From Planctomycetota bacterium (GTDB lineage: Bacteria > Planctomycetota > Phycisphaerae > WQYP01), in assembly GCA_021851715.1 (NCBI GenBank), contig JAJZCR010000024.1, positions 1-48,064 of the forward strand: a DNA stretch of 48,064 bases, written 5' to 3'. Shown piece after piece: positions 24,338 through 34,050 of this stretch; within the stretch, counting starts at the first letter, position 1, and each line of letters starts with the position of its first letter. The notes under the pieces are model-generated. The model was not told the origin of the DNA. It did not search any database and was given only the letters and a program-made list of their open reading frames with translations. Both the position numbers and the translations under genes were made by a program.

Positions 24338-25201
24338 TTACCAGTCGTCAAACAGCAGCGCTTCACCATCCGCCCGCTGGCATTTCGGACAATACCAGGT
24401 CCAATGGCCATCACGGCCACTGCGATCCACCGTAATGGCGGTGCCACAGGTCGGGCAGGGTTCGCCGGCGCGATCATAAACGGCGCACAGCCGGCCCGGC
24501 TGCTCATCACCAAGATAATGCCGGTACGCTTTCGTCAGGCAGGCCTGTGCGGCCACCGCAAGTTGCTGAATCTGTCCGCTATTCAAAGCGATTGCACGTG
24601 TCGCGGGATGCACCCCGGCGGCGTGCAAAATTTCACACTTCCACGGATTGGCGATTCCCGCCATCACGCGTTGATCCAGTAGAGCGCGGGCGATGGTGGA
24701 TTTTTCGGAAAGCCGCAATCGAAAACGCCAATCCGCCATCGACAATTCGTCGGCCAGAGGATCCGGACCAATGTCCGCCAGATGGGGATGTCGCCACAAT
24801 TCAGGCGTGAGCAAGGTTAAAAAAAGAGGACGCCCGGAAAGTACGATTTCGCGGCCATCATCAAGCCGGCTGCGGATCAGCGGCCTGCCGCGCGAGCGGG
24901 CAGCAACGGTGGTTGCACCTGCAACCCAGGCCATAGGCTCACGGATAAAAGTGCCGCCGGCCTTGAGAATTTCCCAACTCCAGCGCCGCACCGGATAACA
25001 CAGCCAACTCACGCCGTGCTCAAAGTTCCAGATCAGCCAGCACCCATGCGAATAGATCCGAAGAACGCGGTGTCCGGCGCAATGCTTGAGCAGCACATTG
25101 GCCTGCCAGCGATCCACGGGCACGTCAACGCGGTCCACCCGATGGCCCCAGACCGCCACACTCAAACGGTGGGCCAGTGCTTTAACCTGTGGGCCATCCA
25201 T
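24338..25201 (-). CDS. Fpg/Nei-family zinc-finger protein lacking catalytic residues
   Basis: 287 residues. The C-terminal zinc finger is clear (CPTCG, then YCPKCQR), as is the helix-two-turn-helix region with KSTIARALLDQRVMAGIANP. Fpg/Nei glycosylases need Pro2 as nucleophile and Glu3 (MPE/MPEGP), and a Lys in a beta turn. Here the protein starts MDGPQVKALAHRL, without Pro2 or Glu3, and the turn reads SHGCWLIWNF with Cys at the Lys position. The usual HLGM segment is replaced by CYPVRRW. The start is fixed by a GGGGG-rich site inside the sucD end, 4 bases upstream of the ATG. So it probably binds DNA without normal base excision, or uses another chemistry. It is the third gene of sucC-sucD. 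Confidence 0.8.
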   Translation of the reverse strand: MDGPQVKALAHRLSVAVWGHRVDRVDVPVDRWQANVLLKHCAGHRVLRIYSHGCWLIWNFEHGVSWLCYPVRRWSWEILKAGGTFIREPMAWVAGATTVAARSRGRPLIRSRLDDGREIVLSGRPLFLTLLTPELWRHPHLADIGPDPLADELSMADWRFRLRLSEKSTIARALLDQRVMAGIANPWKCEILHAAGVHPATRAIALNSGQIQQLAVAAQACLTKAYRHYLGDEQPGRLCAVYDRAGEPCPTCGTAITVDRSGRDGHWTWYCPKCQRADGEALLFDDW

Positions 25202-25205
25202 TTAT

Positions 25206-26105
25206 TCACCCCCGCATAGCCATATTCAACGTCTGGCCGATATCCGCCGGCGAATCCGCCACAATGATGCCCGCCGCACGCATCGCCTGAATTTTGCTTT
25301 CCGCCGTACCTTCACCGCCACTGATAATCGCACCGGCATGCCCCATGCGCTTGCCCGGCGGCGCGGTGCGTCCGGCTATAAAACCGGCCACCGGCTTGGT
25401 CACGTGTTTTTTGACATAATCGGCGGCGGCTTCTTCCGCGGTACCACCGATTTCACCGATCATGATAATGGCATCGGTCTGCGCATCCGCCTGGAACATA
25501 GCCAGCACTTCGACAAAATCCAGCCCCTTCACCGGATCTCCCCCGATGCCCACACACGTGCTTTGGCTCCAGCCCAATTGCGTGGTTTGCCATACCGCTT
25601 CATAGGTCAGCGTGCCCGATCGAGAGATAATGCCCACCCGCCGTTTACCCGGTGCCGGCGGAGTATGAATGTAGCCGGGCATGATGCCGATCTTACACTC
25701 CCCGGGCGTAATAACACCGGGACAGTTGGGACCCACCAGTGTAACCTGATCGCCGAATTCCGCCAGAAACTTTTTCGCACGCACCATATCCAGTACCGGA
25801 ATACCTTCCGTAATGGCCACAATCAGCCGAATGCCTTCCGCCGCTGCTTCACATATGGCATCTGCCGCAAACGGCGGAGGCACAAAAATCATGGTCGCAT
25901 CCGCACCCGTGGCCTTACGTGCCTGTTCCACGGTATCAAAGATGGGCAGACCATTGGCATCTTTGGTGCCACCCTTGCCGGGGCTGGTTCCACCCACCAT
26001 TTTGGTGCCGTAATCCAGGCAACCTTTGGTATGAAATGCCCCCCCGCCGCCACCGGTTATTCCCTGGCAAATGACCCGGGTATTTTTATCCACCAAAATC
26101 GACAT
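25206..26105 (-). CDS. sucD: Succinyl-CoA synthetase alpha subunit
   Basis: 299 residues. With SucC it converts succinyl-CoA to succinate with nucleotide formation. CoA-binding N-terminus: [16 protein letters not shown], where most relatives have a GFTGxQGxFH form. The middle has [20 protein letters not shown], and the phosphohistidine segment is [12 protein letters not shown]. The gene is 51 bases after sucC and is followed after 4 bases by the Fpg/Nei-like gene. Confidence 0.95.
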   Translation of the reverse strand: MSILVDKNTRVICQGITGGGGGAFHTKGCLDYGTKMVGGTSPGKGGTKDANGLPIFDTVEQARKATGADATMIFVPPPFAADAICEAAAEGIRLIVAITEGIPVLDMVRAKKFLAEFGDQVTLVGPNCPGVITPGECKIGIMPGYIHTPPAPGKRRVGIISRSGTLTYEAVWQTTQLGWSQSTCVGIGGDPVKGLDFVEVLAMFQADAQTDAIIMIGEIGGTAEEAAADYVKKHVTKPVAGFIAGRTAPPGKRMGHAGAIISGGEGTAESKIQAMRAAGIIVADSPADIGQTLNMAMRG

Positions 26106-26156
26106 GTTTTTTATTCTCCAGTTCCGCGTTGGGCGTATGGTTCGTCCAAAGCTTGA

Positions 26157-27326
26157 TTATCTTGTGGCCGCGACAATTTTCCTGGCCGCATCGTTAAGGT
26201 CCATTGCACTTTGCAGCGTCGGCAATTCACTGCGGGCCCCGGCCAGTATGTCTCTGGCGGCCTGGACATTCGTGCCTTCCAGCCGCACCACCACCGGCAC
26301 CTTGAAGCCCACTTCCCGCCCCGCGGAAATCAGAGCTTCGGCAATAAGATCACAGCGGGCAATACCCCCGAAAATATTCACCAGAACACCCCGAACTTTG
26401 CTGTCCGAGAGCAGTATTCGAAAGGCCTCCACCGCCCCCTCAGGCTTTACACCGCCACCAACATCGAGAAAATTGGCCGGCTTGCCGCCATTCAGTTGCA
26501 CCACATCCATCGTAGCCATCGCCAATCCGGCCCCGTTTACCAGGCACGCAATATCACCATCCAGCTTGATGTAGTTAAGATTGGCCTTGGCCGCGCGAAG
26601 TTCCAATGGATCATGTTCCGCCGGATCTGCCAGCGCCAGAATATCCGGATGGCGAAACAACGCGCTGTCATCAAAATTGATCTTGGCATCAATCGCCAGC
26701 ACTTTACCATCTTTGGTCAATACCAACGGATTGATTTCTACAATGGAGCAATCATATTGAGCGTACAGCGCAGCCAATTTAAGCAGCAACTGCGACACTT
26801 CAGACGCCTGCCGGCCGGTGAAGCCCAGCCGTCCGGCCACCCGTCGTGCCGCAAACCCCTGCAAACCCAAAGCTGGATGCAAAGCTTCGCGTATAATGGC
26901 CTCCGGTCGCTGGTGGGCCACCGTTTCAATTTCCACCCCGCCTTCGGCGGATGCGATGACGCTTACGATCGCCTTTGCGCGATCCAACACCAGCCCCATA
27001 TAGTATTCATGGGCAATATCCACTGCGGCGGCAACGAGCACTTTTTTTACCGCAATCCCCTCCGGACCAGTTTGCACACTGACCATACGATTTTTGAACA
27101 TGAAATCCGCCGCCACCTGCGCCTCGGCTGCCGATTTCACCAGTTTCACAAAACCTGCCTTGCCTCGTCCGCCGGCAAATACCTGAGCCTTGACCACCTG
27201 CAACGGCACGGCATTGGCGTTAAACGCCGCAGCCACCTCGGCCGCTGATTCGACCACCCGGGCCGGCGGAACCGCAATGCCCGCCTTAGCCAAAAGCTCG
27301 CGAGCCTGATATTCATGAATTTTCAA
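26157..27326 (-). CDS. sucC: Succinyl-CoA synthetase beta subunit
   Basis: 389 residues, normal length. The ATP-grasp N-terminus begins MKIHEYQARELLAKAGIAVP and includes KAQVFAGGRGKAGFVKL. The central region has LVLTKDGKVLAIDAKINFDD, and the C-terminal ligase-CoA region FLDVGGGVKPEGAVEAF and VNIFGGIARCDLIAE. AAGGAG lies 5 bases before the start. First gene of a sucC-sucD-Fpg-like operon; no other citric-acid-cycle gene is adjacent, although sdhCAB lies in the same window. Confidence 0.96.
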   Translation of the reverse strand: MKIHEYQARELLAKAGIAVPPARVVESAAEVAAAFNANAVPLQVVKAQVFAGGRGKAGFVKLVKSAAEAQVAADFMFKNRMVSVQTGPEGIAVKKVLVAAAVDIAHEYYMGLVLDRAKAIVSVIASAEGGVEIETVAHQRPEAIIREALHPALGLQGFAARRVAGRLGFTGRQASEVSQLLLKLAALYAQYDCSIVEINPLVLTKDGKVLAIDAKINFDDSALFRHPDILALADPAEHDPLELRAAKANLNYIKLDGDIACLVNGAGLAMATMDVVQLNGGKPANFLDVGGGVKPEGAVEAFRILLSDSKVRGVLVNIFGGIARCDLIAEALISAGREVGFKVPVVVRLEGTNVQAARDILAGARSELPTLQSAMDLNDAARKIVAATR

Positions 27327-27399
27327 TTCAACTCCTTAAATACAATACTTTCAAAAAGATAATGGATTTATCCAAAAAGATAAACCGATGCGGACCCGG

Positions 27400-28971
27400 T
27401 CACCTCGGCCGTGGTAGCGCAACGAGATGAAAAATCTGGCAGTAACCCGGAGGCCATCCTGGCCGTAAGCGCCGCTTACGGCCAGCAATAATCTGAATAT
27501 GCTCCTGGGCGGGGACAAACCGATGCCGCAGTTCCCCCACGCGAACCGGATTTTGCGTGGCCGTTAACAACCAGATGCCATGTCCTGCAGATGCCAACCA
27601 GGTTGGATTCGCCACCGTAGACCATGCCACCTGTCGCTGCACTGTTAAGTACCACAGCAATTCCCTGGATTGCCCGGTGCCATCACTCCAAAAAATAATT
27701 CTGCCGCCATCCGTGGCGCGGCGCAGGACCGTTCGCACCTCTGTTCTGGCCACCTGTGCACCCACCCACCGGTAAGGATGCACGGTATCAATACCCATAC
27801 TCACCACCGCCAGGATTATCAGCAGACCCGACCACACCAGAGGTCCGCCGCGGACTACTGCCAAATTTTTACCTGTCCGCGATACCAGCGCCAGCAGGCT
27901 CATCAACCCGGCGGCCGCCAATATTGCAATAGACGGAACCAGGTGTTGCTCCACCCGCGCCTTGCCCGCAAACGGATACAAATGCAACCATGCCGCGCCA
28001 AAGGTAGCTGCAAATGGCCCGGCCAGCAGAACCAGTTCGGTGTAACGGTGCGTTCTTATGAAATGCCACACGCCCACGATGACCAGTGCCGTTACCGCAT
28101 AGGCGATGCCACCCTTACCACCAAACGGGTAAGTCATCATGGTTGACCCGGCCCCCTTCAACAGCCACAGGATCAACGCTATAGCATGATGAGGTGGAAA
28201 GGCCTTGCTCCACACCTTTTGCATGGTGTGATGCGTAAAACTGGCCTGCCCGTGAATAACCAGCACGTAATCAGATAGAAAACTCCCGGCAACAGCACAA
28301 TAAAATACCAGCGCCGGCACGATCTGCCTCCAGACTCGCCGACGGATAATCTCCAAACCCACCGCAGCCGCAACTGAAACCAGTACAAATATTATCGGAA
28401 ATGAAAACCCCAGCGACAACGGCGCAAACACCGCCAAGGCCAACAGCCAGAGACTATGATAGCCTGAGCGTTTCCAACTCGTTACCAACAGCAATGCCAC
28501 GCTGGCCGCCAGCAAATCCAGAGAATAGCTCTTGAGCATGTCGGAAAGTTCGACCACCGTTAACGAACAGGCCACCAGACCCGCTGCAATCACCGCCGCC
28601 CGACGTGCCAGAAAGCGTCGGCTCACAGCATAAGACAAGCCGGCCGCCGTCAAGCCCGCCAACATGGGAACAAGCCGCAGGGCATCCAGCGAACAGCCGA
28701 ACACCTGCGATATCCATTTTTCCACCCACAAAAAAAGCAGTGGCGCCACCTGATCGTTATTCAGTGGCCTGGTTAACCCCTCATATCCCCGTCCAAGGAT
28801 ATTCAACCCGACGCTCGCTTCATCGAGAAATACGGGATACCGCAGCGCGTATTCCAACAGTCGCCAGCAAACTGCGGCAGCCAGAATCATACCAAACAGC
28901 ACACGCGGATTGGTCAATCCATAGAGTGGTTCGCGACTGATCCGCCTTTGCCAGTTGTCGAAACGCAGCAT
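27400..28971 (-). CDS. GT39-like multi-pass membrane glycosyltransferase
   Basis: 523 residues with about ten to twelve hydrophobic segments. After the first segment an acidic pair is present in the loop RYPVFLDEASVGLNI, followed by NNDQVAPLLFLWVEKW, as in the ArnT/PMT-like superfamily where the loop acid helps sugar transfer from a polyprenyl phosphate. The C-terminal part after residue about 430 is soluble and basic. Acceptor and sugar are unknown. It lies 74 bases beyond the start of sucC on the same strand and is probably transcribed separately. Confidence 0.75.
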   Translation of the reverse strand: MLRFDNWQRRISREPLYGLTNPRVLFGMILAAAVCWRLLEYALRYPVFLDEASVGLNILGRGYEGLTRPLNNDQVAPLLFLWVEKWISQVFGCSLDALRLVPMLAGLTAAGLSYAVSRRFLARRAAVIAAGLVACSLTVVELSDMLKSYSLDLLAASVALLLVTSWKRSGYHSLWLLALAVFAPLSLGFSFPIIFVLVSVAAAVGLEIIRRRVWRQIVPALVFYCAVAGSFLSDYVLVIHGQASFTHHTMQKVWSKAFPPHHAIALILWLLKGAGSTMMTYPFGGKGGIAYAVTALVIVGVWHFIRTHRYTELVLLAGPFAATFGAAWLHLYPFAGKARVEQHLVPSIAILAAAGLMSLLALVSRTGKNLAVVRGGPLVWSGLLIILAVVSMGIDTVHPYRWVGAQVARTEVRTVLRRATDGGRIIFWSDGTGQSRELLWYLTVQRQVAWSTVANPTWLASAGHGIWLLTATQNPVRVGELRHRFVPAQEHIQIIAGRKRRLRPGWPPGYCQIFHLVALPRPR

Positions 28972-29142
28972 TTTCGCTCTTTATGGAGGTGTCCTGAGGC
29001 CTTGGCGTAAATTAAAACACCACCCCACACCTGTCAAGGTTGCGGTTAAGCCACGCCCACAGCCGGCTCCGGCACGGCAATTTTCCTCCACGTCGCTGGA
29101 GGGAGTGCCAACGCCAGTGGGCGGCACACCCGCTTCTACCCA

Positions 29143-29910
29143 TCACTTTAAAAGAAAATCGGCGTGAATGACTGCAATAACCACTTTTTTGTAGGAAGTT
29201 GTATCGTCGTTACCCTGCCACGACACATTCGTGGAATAAGCTGGATCAATTTGCATCACGCCCATAGTAGCATCGAGCAGGCGACTGATGCGAGCTCCAC
29301 CGTTGTCGGCAATCTGCGTCGCCCGATCCTTGGCATCTCTGGTCGCGGCGGCCAGCATCGCGAGTTTCAGGCTGGCCAGTTTGGTATAGATATATTGGGG
29401 GGCATCGGAATCAATCTGCACTCCCTGATTGATCAGATCGGTGATCTGCCGCCCCACCCGGGCCACGTGCAAAACCTGATGACTGGTCACGGTAACGGAC
29501 TGGCTCAAATCCCAGCCGCTTATCGTGTGAGTCTGGTGCCCCTGCTTGTCGCGTTGATAATTTACGGTGCTGCTGATGGACGAAACCTGAATGCTACGCG
29601 GTGCAATGTGCCGGGAGGCCAGATAGGACAGGGTTATTTTCATTCCTGCCTGTAATGTCGCAAAAGCCTTTTCTCGATTGGCATTAGAACCGGTAACCCG
29701 CGCAGTCCAGATAATAAGATTGGATTTGATATTTTTTGTGGCCTGGCCGGTGACGCTAAGGGTTTTGGAGGGCTGCCGCACATGCACATAGGCCATCGCA
29801 ATAATGATGGCGCAGACGATATTGGCGACCGCCAGAATTCCCCCGGCACGCAAGGTGACCACGACACGTGAGGGCAGATTCATTGAACGTTGTTGTTTTT
29901 CATCATCCAT
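29143..29910 (-). CDS. SIMPL domain (DUF541) membrane-anchored protein
   Basis: 255 residues from the ATG at 29910, which has AGAGGT 8 bases upstream; a start 48 bases earlier has no such site. A single membrane segment lies near residues 15-40, then an envelope-facing SIMPL domain with KTLSVTGQATKNIKSNLIIW, GWDLSQSVTVTSHQ, and a repeated helix region with AATRDAKDRATQIADNGGAR. SIMPL proteins are found in bacterial envelopes, but their function is mostly unknown. Confidence 0.85.
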   Translation of the reverse strand: MDDEKQQRSMNLPSRVVVTLRAGGILAVANIVCAIIIAMAYVHVRQPSKTLSVTGQATKNIKSNLIIWTARVTGSNANREKAFATLQAGMKITLSYLASRHIAPRSIQVSSISSTVNYQRDKQGHQTHTISGWDLSQSVTVTSHQVLHVARVGRQITDLINQGVQIDSDAPQYIYTKLASLKLAMLAAATRDAKDRATQIADNGGARISRLLDATMGVMQIDPAYSTNVSWQGNDDTTSYKKVVIAVIHADFLLK

Positions 29911-30097
29911 GATTGAGACCTCTGATTTGTCCGCTGCCGAAAATCCATTTTCGACCATGACAAATAATAACCGCGCCGGCGCCGCACGGTCAACATTGGT
30001 CCCTGAAGGTTCACACCGGCTTGTAGCCGTTCACGACCGTACCGATTAGGGGGGCCGGGCAACGGCGCACCGCATCGAAATTTACGTTTGAGGGATG

Positions 30098-30212
30098 GCC
30101 CGCATTGTGGTGCGGGCTTCCAGCCTGCTCGACCGGATCCCCGTGAACGGTTATCACCGGCTTTGCTTAGGCATCGCCAAGAACGGGGCTTGCAGCCGCA
30201 AGCTCCGGCCCC
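30098..30212. repeat. Two strong hairpins of a palindromic repeat type
   Basis: GCCCGCA and TGCGGGC form a 7-bp stem (30098-30117), and GCTTGC and GCAAGC form a second (30188-30203) inside a GGGGC/GCCCC frame (30185-30212). The stretch CGGGCTTCCAGCCTGC beside the first resembles dispersed intergenic palindromes. No gene is seen in 29911-30400. Confidence 0.5.
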
Positions 30213-30401
30213 GACGGTGGAGTAATCGCGATGACCGTTGACGCGGCCGACGCCTTTACGGAAGGCCGCCTCCAAATCGCCCAGGTCCCCAAGGCCAAGA
30301 CGGTGCGCTGGAGATACCCCCGGAGCCGCTCGATCAAGGCCTTTTTTTCCGCACCCCCAATAATGTTCCGCCGTTGCCCCCAACACCTTGCCCCCAGGCG
30401 G

Positions 30402-30615
30402 CTATGGCACGGTGTAGCTGCCGCCGCCGAAGTACTTATTTTTGATATCAGTTGTCGGCTCGCTGTTGGGGATGATGGTGCCGGGCGGCGCCCAGTAGCT
30501 TGGGTTGGCAGCCTGCCAGTCGTTCATCAGGGAGACGTGGCCGTCAAAAAACAGCATGTTCGTTTCGTAAAACCCTGGTCCCGAACCGTGCCGGAAGGCA
30601 TACTCGCGACCACCG
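30402..30615 (-). pseudogene. C-terminal fragment of prepilin-type (H-X-DG, DUF1559-like) protein
   Basis: The minus strand reads GREYAFRHGSGPGFYE, then NMLFFDGHVSLMNDWQAANP and ends SYTVP at 30402. The FRH...LFFDGHV pattern is the C-terminal signature of planctomycete prepilin-like proteins. The N-terminal methylation site, helix and most of the protein are absent; upstream of about 30615 the frame no longer looks like this family, so only the last 70 or so codons remain. Confidence 0.65.
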
Positions 30616-31277
30616 GCGTGCCCGCCGGAGCGGTCCGGATCGCTCCGGCGGTTTACACGTGCCGTCAATCGGTAACAACCAACGTGGAAGGGGCGAAGGT
30701 TACCCGTAGCGATGAACAATACATGCTCATCGAAAATTCCGGCAAATACCGGGAATTTGCGGTGCTGGATGCCGCCTCCGGGAAATTTTCGCCACCTCCG
30801 GTGTCCGCGGTTGGCGTCAGCCGGTTGTGTCTGCGAATTCAAAATAACGGGGCGGCGTGGCAAAGGGCCGGGAAAATTAATGTCTTTCTTACAAAGTTGA
30901 ATACCGGATCCGGCAGGCTCAAGGCCGCCAGGTTTATCGTTAAGGGGGCCTGTGGCGGCCTGGGAACACAATTTGGGTCCATCGCGAAGGGCGGTGAATT
31001 ATACCTGCTTGGAACAAGGATATGGAATCCCAAACCCGGCACTGTAACCACCTGGAAATTCGCCATCGGCGCCACCGCCGACAAATATCTGGCCGGCCAA
31101 CTTCACAATCCCAAGGGTGATGTCCGTTTACTTTTGACGCCGGCGGATACAAAAGTCGCCGCCGAATTAACCGGTCCGGCCGGCTATCCCAAGTACCATT
31201 ACCCAGCCCCGATGATCACGGTGATCGCGATACCACCACCTCCCAATCCACTGTGCCCGGCTCCAACGCCGCGGTGA
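30600..31277 (+). pseudogene. Fragment of a DNRLRE-like extracellular repeat protein
   Basis: On the plus strand a protein-like stretch reads SGKYREFAVLDAASGKF, SRLCLRIQNNGAAWQRAGK, then LLGTRIWNPKPGTVTTW and NPKGDVRLLLTPADTKVAAE. The last two look like the DNRLRE beta-sandwich type seen in planctomycete surface proteins. There is no credible start; near 31230 the sense shifts to another frame (SNAAVTVDTFDDGLNSLF). It meets the prepilin fragment head to head at about 30600. Family resemblance is tentative. Confidence 0.5.
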
Positions 31278-31418
31278 CGGTGGATACATTCGATGACGGC
31301 TTGAATTCACTTTTCCCCGTTATGCCGGTACACTACGAACCTGCCCCAGGGCCGGGAAGCGGTAATTGTTTTCCCGTGGCAGGCTCAGCAGTTGGGTTGC
31401 ACAGTAAAAAAGGTCTCC

Positions 31419-33881
31419 ATGGACTTTAACAAACTCATCAACAAGCCTTCGCGGTCTACGCCTGAAAGGCCAACCATGGGTGCAGGTGCAGCACTGGTGG
31501 CTTTGCTGGGTCTGGCAGTCCTGGCGATAACGACGGAAATGGTCCGGGCGGCTACGGTCACAACGCGTCCTGCCAAGGTCAAACCAGCCAGCCATCATCA
31601 GATCACCCCGCCGGGACCGCTTTCGGGGTGGCCCGTGGCGCGGGTGGAATTGCGCGGCAATCTGCCTTCAGACCGTACGACTATTTTAAATCAGATACGG
31701 GTCCTGCCCGGGGCCGTCTATCACCGGGCGCTGGTGAATGTGGATGTGCGTTCAATCGCTTCGCTGGGACGGTTTAAGACGGTCAAGGCGGAAATCATAC
31801 CCACCGCCAATCACCAGGTCATCGTACGGTATATTGTGCAGGAACGGCCTCGCATCAAAGCGGTGGAGATGGTGGGTAATCGGCATGTGAATGACCGGGC
31901 TTTGCATGAGCTCATTGTGGCCAAAGTGGGAGGCCCCATTGATCCATTTATCTTCCACACTGATATGCGGGCCATCCGCGATCTGTACCGGCGCAAGGGC
32001 TATCTGTTTGCCCGCGTGAACCTGGATAAAAAGGCGTTGGCCCGCGGTGTGGTCAGATATGAAATAACAGAAGGCCCGAGGGTCGTTATCTCCGCCGTAC
32101 GATTTATCGGCAATATCGCCTATCCCAACTGGTACATGCACTTCAAGGCGCAAACATCGTCGCACTTCTGGTTTATCCGGCAGGGTCTGCTGGACTACAA
32201 CGATCTGAACACGGACTTGACCACTTTTCGGCGGCTTTATGTCAAGCGCGGCTATCTGGACTGCCGGGTGGCGTATCACCTGAAATTTTCGCCGAATCTC
32301 CGGCACGTGGTGGTGGAGTACATCATTCATGCTGGAACGCGATATCGGATCGGGTGGATTCATTTCCAGGGGAACACGTTTTTTTCCACCCCGCTCTTGA
32401 TATCGAAGATTCGACTTAAAAGCGGGACGTACTGGAATCAGGATTTAATTGAAGCCGCCAAACATCAAGTGGCGGATATGTACGGCCGAGCGGGCTACAT
32501 TTACAGTCACGTGGTCCCGAAGTTCGGTTATTCCCGGCACCCCGGCATTGCCAATCTGACGTTTTATATTACGCAGGGCCTGTCTTACCACGTGGGTCGA
32601 GTGATCATTCGAGGCAATACCCAGGTGCAGGACCACGTGGTGCGCAGGGCACTGCGGATGTATCCGGGCCAACTCTATGACACTGTGGCGGTGCGCCATT
32701 CCATCAGCCGAATCAAGGACACGCAGTTGTTTCCGCACGCCACCATCACGCCGGTGGGCAATCAGCCGGAAACCCGCAATGCCCTGGTAAGCCTGCAGCA
32801 GGGTCAGACCGGACGGTTTATGGTGGGTGCGGGCGTATCCACCAGTGCCGGATTGCTGGGACAGGTGAGCTTTTCGCAGCAGAATTTTGATATCACGGCT
32901 TGGCCACATTCGCTGGGAGAATTGATGCGCGGCCAGGCTTTCAAAGGAAATGGCCAGTTTTTCCAGGTGCTGCTCGAACCAGGCACGCAATTTCAGTTAT
33001 ATAAGGTGACCTTTGCCGAGCCTTATTTGTGGGATAGCCCCTACAGTTTTCGCAATAGTGCCTATTACTTCACGGAAATCTTCAACTCCTACGACTTAGA
33101 CCGTGCGGGCGACCGGGTAACTCTGGGACGGCGCTTCGGCAACCACATTCAGGTAACGACGGCGTTTCGGGTGGAAGAGGTGGGGACGAGCAGTGTCACT
33201 GATGTAGGCCCGCCCGGTTTTAACCCCAACGAGCCGGATTCCGCACCCCAGATTTTTGCCCAGCAGGGTATGCATTTGCTTACCAGCATCAAGCCCGGCA
33301 TTGCGTACGACACCACCAACAGTACGATTTTTCCAACCCGCGGCGTGGTGGCGGCAGCTTCGCTGGAACAGTATGGAGCCATGGGTGGCCAGTATGATTT
33401 CACGAAAATCGATCTATCATTTTCGTACTACCACACCATCTACAAAGACCTTTTTGATCGCAAGACGGTGTTTTTATGGCATGCTGAAACCGGTTTTATC
33501 CCGTGGGGACATTCGGTATTTTTCGAACGATTTTATGCCGGTGGCATTGGATCGCTGCGCGGCTTTACCTACCAGGGCGTGTCACCGCGGGTCGGGCCCC
33601 TTCTGGACCCGGTCGGCGGTAATTTTCTGGCCACCACCACAGAAGAGATCAATTTTCCCATTTATGAGAAATTGCTGCGGGGCGTAGTGTTTTTGGACAC
33701 CGGCGATGTGGAATCCAACGTGCACCTGGGGCAAATACGGGCGGATGCGGGCTTTGGCTTCCGAATCACTATCCCATTTTTGGGATCCTTGCCGCTGGGT
33801 GTTGACTTTGCGTATCCGTTCCTGCATGGCCCGCAGGACCACATCGAATATGTAAGCTTCGCGCTCGGAGTGCCGATGTGA
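31419..33881 (+). CDS. bamA: Outer-membrane assembly factor BamA
   Basis: 820 residues. It is the barrel protein that inserts beta-barrel proteins into the outer membrane. A hydrophobic N-terminal segment near residues 20-40 may be a signal sequence. About five POTRA domains follow (roughly 70-430; for example VEMVGNRHVNDRALHELIV, IHFQGNTFFSTPLLISKI and IIRGNTQVQDHVVRRALRM). The C-terminal barrel (from about 450) carries the lid motif GSLRGFTYQG and ends in VSFALGVPM. AAAAAAGG lies 5 bases before the ATG at 31419. First of an envelope block with skp and lpx genes. Confidence 0.95.
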   Translation: MDFNKLINKPSRSTPERPTMGAGAALVALLGLAVLAITTEMVRAATVTTRPAKVKPASHHQITPPGPLSGWPVARVELRGNLPSDRTTILNQIRVLPGAVYHRALVNVDVRSIASLGRFKTVKAEIIPTANHQVIVRYIVQERPRIKAVEMVGNRHVNDRALHELIVAKVGGPIDPFIFHTDMRAIRDLYRRKGYLFARVNLDKKALARGVVRYEITEGPRVVISAVRFIGNIAYPNWYMHFKAQTSSHFWFIRQGLLDYNDLNTDLTTFRRLYVKRGYLDCRVAYHLKFSPNLRHVVVEYIIHAGTRYRIGWIHFQGNTFFSTPLLISKIRLKSGTYWNQDLIEAAKHQVADMYGRAGYIYSHVVPKFGYSRHPGIANLTFYITQGLSYHVGRVIIRGNTQVQDHVVRRALRMYPGQLYDTVAVRHSISRIKDTQLFPHATITPVGNQPETRNALVSLQQGQTGRFMVGAGVSTSAGLLGQVSFSQQNFDITAWPHSLGELMRGQAFKGNGQFFQVLLEPGTQFQLYKVTFAEPYLWDSPYSFRNSAYYFTEIFNSYDLDRAGDRVTLGRRFGNHIQVTTAFRVEEVGTSSVTDVGPPGFNPNEPDSAPQIFAQQGMHLLTSIKPGIAYDTTNSTIFPTRGVVAAASLEQYGAMGGQYDFTKIDLSFSYYHTIYKDLFDRKTVFLWHAETGFIPWGHSVFFERFYAGGIGSLRGFTYQGVSPRVGPLLDPVGGNFLATTTEEINFPIYEKLLRGVVFLDTGDVESNVHLGQIRADAGFGFRITIPFLGSLPLGVDFAYPFLHGPQDHIEYVSFALGVPM

Positions 33882-34050
33882 GGATGCCCGCCGCGACGAT
33901 GGCCTCAGTCGCCCTGCCAACCCGAAGCAGCGTTGAATTTTTCACCGGTAGCGGTTAATAAATGCGGAATACCTTCGGCGGTGCGTCTGGCTAATCCGGC
34001 GTGCCATTAAAAAGAATGGTTGATTTTTAGATTTGTAATGGAGTCATGCG

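Noticed and set aside
25086..27248. Long plus-strand frames of about 345-356 codons opposite sucD and sucC
   Set aside because: They are shadows of strongly conserved genes in GC-rich DNA, rich in His/Arg/Gln, with no ribosome site or family.
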